A stretch of 64,000 bases of DNA from assembly GCA_018881555.1 (NCBI GenBank), contig JACAXG010000237.1, positions 72,939-136,938 on the forward strand, written 5' to 3'. Made by a program: the position numbers and the translations under genes. The stretch is from Amblyornis subalaris. Its lineage: Eukaryota; Chordata; Aves; Passeriformes; Ptilonorhynchidae. The notes below the pieces were generated by a model. It was given only the letters and a program-made list of their open reading frames with translations, made no database searches and was not told where the DNA came from. Shown here piece by piece: positions 54,765 through 64,000 of the stretch; positions within the stretch are counted from its first letter, which is position 1, and each line of letters begins with the position of its first letter.

Positions 54765-57700
54765 CTAAGATGATACAGTCACTGCCGTCAGGGCTCCGTT
54801 CCGAGTGTAGTAGAACTTGCTAAATGCCTCTTCAAGTAAACAGGTGAGTCTGCTCTGGTCAGCCTGAGGAGAACAAGGATAGTGAGGGGTAGTCCACTCA
54901 CAGCTGAGCCTGGCTGGAGTCCCCCAGGGCAGGGACATGGCTTATTCCTCCTGCCTCACGCCCCGGAAAACGGCTGACCTGGCACAATCCATTGAACTCG
55001 GAAAGGAACATGGGCCTATAGCCCTGCTTACCTCGCTGATGAATCCAAGCTGGACCAGTTCAGCTGCCAGCTCCTGGATGTTGTCATCTGCAATACAAGG
55101 AAGGGTGTCAGACCCCAGTCCAAGTGTGCTGCTGGCCCCAGTGCACTTCAGCACNGGCAGAAGGGTACTCACTGGGCCAAAGAAGGTACTTACTGGGCTG
55201 CAGGTCACAGCTCAAGTGTCGATTCAATTTGTCTTCCAGTTTCAGCAGCAGTGTCAGCTGTGGGGCAAAGAAGTTCTCGTGACGGACCACAGTCCTGCAG
55301 GCTGCCACAGCAAGACCAAAGCAACCCCAGAAATGCCCCCTGCGATGGGAACCACCCCCCCAGAGTCCCACAGGGCTGAACACAGAACAGCCACAGCCAG
55401 TTCCATCACGAACTGCAGCTGGCAGCACCATCCCGTGCAGGAAGCCTGGACTGGGGGTGGGCTGAGGTGCCCANTCAGCGGCAGGCCACAGGCCTGGGTT
55501 GGGTCCTGGGTCCTGATGGTGGCAGCTGCAGCAGTGCAGGGTCATCCCAAGCACCAGCAGCACGTAAGAGCCATGAGCCCCGCACAGCCGCCCCGGCCTC
55601 CCCCAGCTCTGGCAGACATGGGAACATACGTGGTGCTTCACCCCCTCCTCCACGGACTCGATGTTGCACTGCATCAGCACCACCTGGAACAGAGGCACAG
55701 ACCCCATCAGCAGCCACCCCACACACCTGCCGGGCGATGGGAGTGCAGACAGAGCCCCCAGCGCTCACCTTGCGGGTCTCCACCTCGGCGGGCTCCGGGG
55801 TTGGGGTTTTCACTGACGGGGGAGCAATGGGAGATTTCACCACGACCTGCTGGGGCTGCTGGGGTCGTGGCATCCCAAAAGCTGTGAGGGGGTAGATTCC
55901 ATTCCTACAAGGAAGGGGAAGGGTCTGAGGTTAAGCCTCTCCAAAATTTTTCCAGTCTCACACACAGTTAAGGTCTCTTTTTAAAAACCCCTCTTACCTC
56001 ACATCCTCCAGGAACTTGTCCAGTTCCAGTGCTGGAGATTGTGAGAAGCTGGAAAATAAAACATCCTGAGATGAGAAATCATCTCACAGTGCCATCNACT
56101 TGGGTCTCTTGGGGTGCAGTTTCAAATCCCCATGTCCTGGGCTCTGTCCACAGGCAGGATGGATGTGGACAGAGGCAGTCACAGATGAGACAAGCTCCAA
56201 TCTTCCCTTAAGGACACAACTATCCATAGGAGCTAAGGATGAGGCAGCAGTTATGGCAGAACCAGTCTCACATCCCTCAGAGCTGTCCAATGCGGTCATT
56301 TGGAGGGTGGCCCAATGACACCGTTCCTGGCGAGGTGTTTCACAAACACCTGCCACACCAGACCCCTGGGTGCAACAAACATTTGGAACAGCCAAACCCC
56401 CGTCTCAAGGCTGCTCTGAAGCATTCCAGAGATGAGGGAAGGACTGCAAAGCAGCTGGAACCCTGACAGGATATCCACAGGTGTTTTGCTGTCCCACAAG
56501 TCTGGTGTGCGCTGCACACCTGACTCAGCTCCCAGACCACTCTCCAACCCCTCCCACACCCTCAGCAGCTGGGACTGTCCCATCCTCTAACAGAGCAGTA
56601 GTTTTCAACAAAAATTTACAATTTTGTTCTGGCAGCTCAACTTGCACAGCAGTCTGATGAACCACCCAGAAATAATGCTCTCTGACATTTCAAATCATTG
56701 CTGCTTTCCTTCCCTTTTCCAGCACCTCTGAGGCACTACCAAAAAGCGAGTTCCAGGCTGGTACCCACAGGCAGCCAAGCCCACACAGACTGACATCTCA
56801 TGTACGTAAAGGATCTCTTTTGCACAGCTTTGGCTGTTCACTTGTTGTCCTCCATTTTGAACCTATAGCAAAAACATTCCAAAGGCAATTTCATACTACT
56901 ATTTCTTAGCGCTATGACAATCGGAATGTCAGGTTTTAGAAGGGTCTCTATGGCTCAGAGGGCTGCTCAAATGCACAGGGCTGTTCTTCCTTGTCATCTT
57001 GGTTACTCCTGTTCAGTAGCCTGAGCATCCCAGAACTCTGGCCTCCCCTGGAAGCACCCTGGGATTCTCTGGGAATACAGTATTCACATCTTAGTCTTTT
57101 CAGCTAATCTCTCGACTAGCCAAGGTTTTGTTATCCAAAATGTACATCACTTTTTGGCACTCTACCTGCTCCATCCATATTACAGTCACTCCCTTAGGGA
57201 GCCACCCCTACAGTGTAAGTAGTGCCATGTGTCACTGCCAGCTGCCTCAACTGCCTTTCCCTGTGCATAGTGTGGAATAAGCTGCTCCCTTAGGAAAATG
57301 CTAAGGAACCCTTTCTCTGAAGTGTTGGACTCCATCTGGCTAGGCTGTGATTGGTCAGAGCACCTCCCCAAACTGTTCAGCCATGTTTTGCTGCAGACTG
57401 CTCCAACTACAGCATGTCCATTTCCCACTCCTCCATCTGGGGAACAATTCACAGCTCAGCTGCACAGAATCTGCTTGCAGGACATGGGTACAAGATCTCC
57501 TTCCACCCAGGAACCACCCTCCCCAGAAGTGTGTGTGCCCAGACAGCAACTGCTCCTTCACCTCCAGCTCCATCATCTCCCCTTGGCTCCCAGTCAGTGG
57601 TGAAACACCAACACTGAGGTGATGGGCAGAGTCCCAGGCAGAGCCTGTGGCGCTCACCCAGTGCCCCAGCACTGCTCCCCTGAGCAGCCCCCCCAAAGAA

Positions 57701-60700
57701 CACCAGGGANACTCACATCATCTTGACTCCTTCCCTGTCCTCGTGATTGATCTCTGCCAACACTGCATTCATGTCGAGGTTTTTGGTCATTTCTTCTAAA
57801 GCATTTTCAGGAATCATATCTATTAAAAAAAAAGGAGTAAGTTAGAATAATGGCAGTTCCTCTCCAGCCCCAGGAAAGCAATGGAACATGCAGAGGCCTT
57901 ATGCTCTCTGATGCTCTTGGAGCAGGCTAGGCACCACGGCCCTCCCAGTCCCGCAGGAACCACAGCCANGTCTGAGGGCCAGGTCCCTGCAGCGCAGCAG
58001 CGGGGTGGGTTCTCGGGGTGCCAGCTCACCCACGTGAGCACTGACAGCTCAGCAAGGCTCTGCAGAGCGCTGACCAATGTGGGGCATGGCTCTGGGGCTC
58101 TGTACTCACGCTGGTGCCCAACGATGCAGTGAGCAGCCAACAGCTTCAGCGACGGCACCTCGAACAGCGCCTGGTGGAACAGCAGCTCCCGGGCTGTGGG
58201 GCGCCTGCCAGGGTCCTGTTCTAGACACTTCTGAATGAACTCCTAGAGACAAAACCGGTGTGAGACAACAAGCAATGCCACCAGAGCAATCCAGGGTGCT
58301 GCCCCCCGGCTCACCCGCTGCAGGGGGTCCTCCAGCAGCTGGATGGCACTGTTGATGGCCTCCTGCGGCACGTATGACGACTCCCCGTTCCCCTGGATCT
58401 CCAGCACCGCCATCTGCAGACAGAGCAGAGCATCAGACCTCACTGGGAATGGCGGCCTGCATGGGAGACAGGCTCGAGGAGACCACTGCGAAGCATGAGA
58501 TCACCACAGCCAAGCTGTTTGGGGGTACTTAAGGTCACAGTTTGGAGAGACAGAGAGAATGGCTGCCTCATTACGACAGCTTGCTCCTAGTACCCCCAAA
58601 AGACTGCCAGGGAGACCCGGGAACTCTGCCAGCAACACCCTGAACAGTAAGTGCCTCCATTCTGAACCTCATGATCCATTGTCTTGTCCTTCTGTTTGAT
58701 AATTCCATCCTCTAATGAAGCAGTGACTGGATCACTGCCAGGATCTGACAGCGTCCCTCCTGGCTGTGTGAATAGCTCTGCATCACAGAACAAGAGCAAG
58801 CACACAACACATCGAGAACAGGCTCCAGCCAACACAGACACTAATTCCCAGCTAGGAAACGCTGGAAAATACTGCAGAGAATGTTTCTGCATTCAAATTT
58901 TGAGTTTTCCTAAAAGTTGTGTCTTCACACAGTTCTCTTCCTGTTTCACTTATGGAGTGTGCATCACAGATTGAGGGTTCCTTGTGTTGGCTCTTTCTGA
59001 CAATTCTTCCCAGAAAATACTCCTACCAACAACTCCCATCTCCTGGACTTAGACCTACTGACTGCAAGGACAGAGGAAGCACGAAGCTACTACAACCAGG
59101 TATGTCAGACTCACATCAGCTGCAACCAGCACCTCTATCAGATGGGCACAGGCTGGCCCAGAAAAAGTGATGGACTACAGCTCTGCTCCAGACACTCCAG
59201 GAAGAACAGGCATTGGACCGTGTCCATACAGGGACATTACATAAGAGTTTGCAGCAGTGACTATTCCCACCAGCCAGTGGGTCAGACTTCGGGACTGGCC
59301 AAGACCCGCAAAGTAATTCATTACCTGTTAGGAATTTTGGGAAGAACTGCAAATCACTGAGCCATTTACTTCTTAGTGAGGCACTTGGGGGAGCCTCCAT
59401 AGGGATCCCTCCAAGGCAAAGTGCACTTGGCTCTAAGAACAAAACACGCTTGTCACCAAGCAAACCCACCCGTGGTCATAGCCTTTCCAGAGCTCTGTCT
59501 TTCCTCAGATTCATCATCTCTGTCCCACAGCCCGTGTTCCACACTTACCTCCAGTGCACACATCCCAAAGGAGTAGATGTCCACAGCAGTGGTGACATTG
59601 GCAACTTCTGTAACACAGAAATAGTGCTGTTATCAGTCAGCTCTGCACTCAGCAGCACCACTCTGCACCAGTCTAGGACAGTTCTGCAGCTTCTCCCTCC
59701 TCTCCTACCAAAGGACAGAGGAGCTGAATCATTTCAGCAGGCAAATGGCTCAGAACTGTTAATGCAGCATCTGTCAGGAGCCTGGAGTTGACAACAAGGT
59801 GCAGAACAGCTTGGAAGGCCTGTTCCAAGTAAGGCCAAAAAACCCTGGGCTTGCAGCCACAGCCACACCATACCTCCATATTCCGGGGCAAAGAAGTGCA
59901 GGTTCTTCTGCTCCTCACGACAGGTCTTCACATGGTTGTTAATTGTGTCTGGTGCCACTAGAAGAAAACCAGGAATGCTTAGGATTCAGGAAACCATAGC
60001 CTATCCCTGATGAAATCCCAGGGAAGACCTGCAACTCCAGGCCCTTGGTGCCCAAAGGGGCAGAANAGTGGAGTTAAGGCGACTCTTCAGAGCCTTCATC
60101 TCTTGTCACCTGCCCCGATACATTCCTGCATTGTTTCCTTGGCAGTTTAGCATCACTCTCCAAGGGCACACTGAAGACCACACTGCTGCCTAATGGGAAG
60201 ACAAGCTGGGAATGACTCCCAGTTGAACTGCCTAATTTCAATCAGATCTACAGCATTTGTCGCAAGCAACTCATCCAGAACAGCAGTCTGAGGAACAGCC
60301 AGAGATGCCAGGTCACTGCAATCCGTCACCACCTCAGGGTTCTGGCAGGATGGACCTACCGGGTGACTCTTCTACATTAAAAGGAGGACAGTGGTGCCGA
60401 AGTGCTTCCAGACAAGAGCCAAGCCAAGCTGCTGAAGGCAGGAGGTGACCACCCTGACAGCAGAAGCCTCCCAGCAGCCAGCACCCCCACAAACCACTCC
60501 AAGCTATGGGAGGAAATAACTCACAGCCATAAGAACAGTGAGCAAAGCATAAGTATGGACCCCCATGAAAGACAAGCCTTTGGGACAGCCACCTCTGCAG
60601 AGACTGCCAACAACCCTCTGAAACTAAGCAGCTGTCTCTGCCAGGGAGGAACACTGAGGTGGGCAGGGAGCACAGATCCACCACCCATTTGAAGCTCTAC

Positions 60701-63700
60701 TGTCACACCGGAACGTGCCCAGTCCCAGAGTCTCAGGCTCATGTCCCACCTGGTCACCCTCCTGGACCATCGCAGTCAGTCCTGATCTGTACTGGCACAA
60801 TGTGGGCTGACACAGGACGCGCCAAACCACTTGTATTTTTCCACACCAAAGAGGATTCCCAGCTGAGGGACTAGTTACCAGTCTCAGAGGAAAGATGTTC
60901 TTTGGGCTCTAGTCAGACAAGAAGGATCTCCCTCAGTAACTCAGCTCAGCCTTGCTGCATGGCACACCAAATCATATTACTCAATCCTAGTGCTGGAAGC
61001 AGAGCTTGCTCCAATAGCCAGGGGCTTCTTTGCCAACCAACCATTCGCAATGAACTGCTTTTTGTTCCCTGTGTTAGCTCTGATCCTAGGAGTCCAGCAA
61101 GATGACTTCACTCCTAGTGCTCACCTGTTCCCAGACACCACCATATCCTCTCACCTTCACATAGCCCAGCAGCACAAGCTATGTTCTTTGTCTTTCTCCT
61201 AAGACCTGTTCTGTTTTCCCAGTGTCACCAACTGCTTTAGACAAGCTCTGGCCAGGGCTGTGCACCATCACACCAGTTCTCTCTACTGGGGACTCTGCCC
61301 CAAAGGATTTTAACGCTCCCCACATGACAAGCAGCTCAAAGCCTCCCTCGAGGAGCCAGCAAATGCCTGATCCTCCTCAGTACCCAAATTATGAGCTCTG
61401 GATTTCTATGCACCTTTGTATTTTGCATTCCTGAGTCAGTTACAACTGGAGTTTTTCGAGTCCTCTGCATTGGGCTGGATGTGTTCCTGTGCTGCTGGAG
61501 CCAACCCCTCCGCCCCCACCCTGCCACCACGCATCCATGCAGTGCTGGACTCGGCACACAGGGTAAAGCACCCACCGCTTGTCCAGCACACTGGGTTCTC
61601 ATACCAGGCCTTCTAAAGAGCGTATTTAAGTCTTCAGAAACCCTTCTGTTCTAATCACATTCATATTGTTGTTTACGGGATCCTGGATGTCTCTGTGCTC
61701 AATGCAGTGTACAGGAACTATCACACAGATGTTTGTGATCCCTGTTAAACCTGCAGCTACTGCAAGCACGGCAGAAGGACTCCCGGTGGCGAACCAGACA
61801 ATCTGAGGAGAAAAAATAACCTACTTTTTAAGTCTTCTATTTGTTCTGCCTTTCTTATCAGTACAACAGATCGTAAGAGGAAATAGGAACTCAAAACTCA
61901 ACAACCCACTCCTGCCAGACACGGAGGAGAATCAGCCAAGGATAAAGTCACCTTCCATGAATATTGTGAGCAGCTTCATTTTCCAGTGTGTCTTTAAATC
62001 CTGTTATGACCACATGTTGGATGGCAAGGGCCAGTCCGCTATCCAGGCACTCTGTTCTTGGCTCCCGAGCCCATTTAAGGACAGGGATGAGGCAGTAATC
62101 AATCACAGAACAGGTTATCAACAGTAACCTCCGTGGTGATGGCTGGTGCACTCCCATATCAGACAGGCAGGTAGAGTGTAAGCCCAGCCCAGCCTCCATC
62201 TGTAATGTCCTTAATGAGGTCCTACAGACCTTCTGCAGTGGAACCAGCATTTCTGGAAACAATTAGGCTCNCACTGTCTGTGGGAACCTCCAACTCAGAC
62301 ACACAGAGCTGACACACAAGCAGCTCTGAATTTGCTGCTGTGGGTCAGCCAGGGACCTGTCCCCTCTAGTATTCCGGTCCTTGTGCATCCTAACCTGCTG
62401 AGTCCCATTGGAGTGTTTTTCCATCACTGCTGCAGAGACTGGCTCTGCAACTGGGTTTGATCAGCCATACTTGGCAGGGAATCTGCCTGTTCCAGCCATT
62501 TATATCCCGGCTCACATGCAGCTTGGCTGAGGTGACAGGCATCACCTCACTCTCTAATTGCAGAGCTGAGGCAGCACAGGGGCAGTGACATCAGACCCCC
62601 AGAATCTCCTGTGTGTCTCAGAACTAAGCAGGGACAGCCCTGCCAGACAGTCCTTCTCTACGCACCACTGACAGCACAACCTGCTTCTGAGCTCATCTCT
62701 GAAAAATTCCCTGCAGGAGTGTCCAACATGGCAGGCAGAAGTACTGTTACAACTGTGACTGGATTTAGATGCTGAGACAAGAAACTTTGGGTTTGGTCTG
62801 GTCACTGTTGCAGGTCATCTTGGTGCACGGGCCACTAAGCACTAACAGGGACTTGAGAGCTTCACCTGAGCCTACATTTTAAANCAACTTGCTGATTGTA
62901 GGAGATAAGAACACACCCCTGCAGTTACCTCTGCCACAAGCTCTCCTGCACACACAGCTGCTGTGTGCCACCTGCTCCTGTACTCTCAAGCTGGCTCCAG
63001 CTGTGCGTGGTTGGATGGATGAAGGCTGAGCATGGCTATGTTAAGTGAGACAAATGATGAAGGTCACAAAGGAACAGATCACCAGCATTTACAATGAATG
63101 TGTCCTTCTCAGCCACAAGAAGGTGACTACAAGGGGCAGATTACAAGACACAGCCCCATGAGACTGACAAGTNTGGTTGGGAATTAGCAGAGAAGATTTT
63201 CAGCAGAAGGTTCAGCCAAACATGGTGTCTGAACAGGGCAGGTGGTAGGAAGAGATGTGAAGCACAGCAGAGGGTAGGACAAGCAACCTGCCTTAGACAA
63301 GCTGAACTCAATCTGACAACAAAAGCATAAAGAGAGATAATCAGCATTCCTACAGGAACACACTCAGACTTCTCAACCCCTCAAGGACATGCAAAGAGCT
63401 GGCCAGGGCAAGGGGACAGCTTGTGTGCCCACTGGTCATCAGCAGTGCCAGCCAAGGAGGCAGGGGTGGCATTCCTTCCCAGCTGTCCCCACCGCAGGTT
63501 CAGCAGAGGTGCCTGGGCACACAGCCCCTGCTCTGGAACACTCCATGCTGCAGAGGACACTTCCCTCGTGTGCAGTGTCCAACTCACACCTGCCTTTATT
63601 CTGCATCCAGAACTTCCTCCTTGCAGCCAGGGAAGGAAAGATAGTCTGTTCCACAGTCCTCCCCACAGCCTGTCCCAAGGCTCTGCCTCTCCTCCTGCAC

Positions 63701-64000
63701 CTCCAGCACTGAGCTGCTTGGGTTCTTGAAGCAGTGAGCTTGCTGCAAAGCAGAAGAATATGACTCCACTGCTCAGCAACGAGCTCAGTGCCCTGTCTAG
63801 CAGAAAGCAGGGGAAAACCAGGTNACAGCAAGAAGGATCAAAAACTGATCTCTATGATTGTCCCAGGCTTGCTGTGCAATCCACCAACAGGACAATAAAC
63901 CACTGTACCAGCACCACAGATCCAAAAATTATCAACTGAACCCAAGACCACCTCTGCAGCTATAAAGACCGCAGGGCCAGGAGAAGAATGAGGCCACATT
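54765..64000 (-). CDS. NRBP1: NRBP1, nuclear receptor-binding protein 1 (C-terminal half; runs off the window)
   Basis: NRBP1 is a pseudokinase adaptor that acts in trafficking and as a ubiquitin-ligase substrate receptor. Eleven minus-strand exons: 59874-59957, 59549-59607, 58315-58413, 58110-58242, 57717-57819, 55998-56048, 55769-55904, 55630-55683, 55194-55257, 55032-55087 and 54765-54863 (stop TAG). They encode about 311 residues in one frame, against 535 for the whole human protein. Visible are the kinase C-lobe (APDTINNHVKTCREEQKNLH, FFAPEYG, TTAVDIYSFGMCALE, MAVLEIQGNGESSYVPQEAI, RRPTARELLFHQALFEVPSL), the linker (SPALELDKFLEDVR, PPSVKTPTPEPAEVETRK) and the C-terminal domain (VVLMQCNIESVEEGVKHH, LEDKLNRHLSCDLQP, ELAAELVQLGFISEADQSRL), ending TAVTVSS. 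The exons for the N-terminus and N-lobe lie beyond 64000. The sequence keeps the pseudokinase-family spacing; the catalytic-loop exon is not in view. Confidence 0.96.
56049..57716 (-). other. NRBP1: NRBP1 intron (1.7 kb)
   Basis: Moderate GC, no transposable element recognised. Short open frames match nothing. Confidence 0.65.
59958..64000 (-). other. NRBP1: NRBP1 intron, incomplete (more than 4 kb)
   Basis: The exon at 59874-59957 begins with two bases of a Val codon after a clear acceptor (CTTCTAG). The preceding exon, which should encode the pseudo-catalytic-loop region, is not found in the remaining 4 kb on the minus strand. I see no CR1 element, RNA gene or exon here, only unique-looking intron sequence. 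Confidence 0.65.

Noticed and set aside
59673..59918. Minus frame MRSRRTCTSL... as a separate gene
   Set aside because: It is the wrong frame of the NRBP1 exon at 59874-59957.

Overview
This window is nuclear DNA from a vertebrate, almost certainly a bird. The genes have GT-AG introns and CpG-island promoters, the only interspersed repeats I recognise are CR1 LINE pieces (the dominant avian retroelement), and the gene order matches the conserved block that is on human chromosome 2p23.3. Species cannot be fixed from sequence alone. Scattered single N bases look like assembly or consensus ambiguities.

Layout, left to right: (1) FNDC4 on the + strand (five coding exons, 1373-5520; the signal-peptide exon is not seen and probably lies left of the window). 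(2) A convergent minus-strand gene (about 8425-15562) encoding a PTB-domain adaptor of the LDLRAP1/ARH family. Its PTB exons are clear; its C-terminal exons are only tentatively placed. I know of no such gene at this place in human. (3) IFT172 on the + strand (15773-51241), for which all 48 coding exons can be joined into one uninterrupted 1748-residue frame. (4) KRTCAP3 on the minus strand (52053-53937), five coding exons. (5) NRBP1 on the minus strand (54765 to beyond the right edge), eleven exons covering the C-terminal half of the pseudokinase; the 5' exons lie beyond position 64000, behind an intron of more than 4 kb.

Regulatory architecture: the LDLRAP1-like gene and IFT172 start head to head, 211 bp apart between start codons, in one CpG island. 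Between them is a perfect palindromic RFX X-box (15658-15671), the standard switch for ciliary genes, close to a GC box. GC-rich hexamer and pentamer repeats flank the promoter, with G on the sense strand of both first introns; the minus-strand gene carries a GGGGCC-type tract just after its exon 1. IFT172 and KRTCAP3 converge with polyadenylation signals about 300 bp apart. NRBP1 and KRTCAP3 are tandem, with the NRBP1 polyadenylation signal only about 120 bp upstream of the KRTCAP3 start codon.

Functionally the genes are a conserved neighbourhood rather than a pathway: a secreted/membrane FNIII ligand (FNDC4), an endocytic adaptor, a core intraflagellar-transport IFT-B subunit, a four-pass membrane protein and a pseudokinase adaptor. 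The parts most worth a second look are the LDLRAP1-like paralogue, the shared X-box promoter and the GGGGCC-type first-intron repeat.
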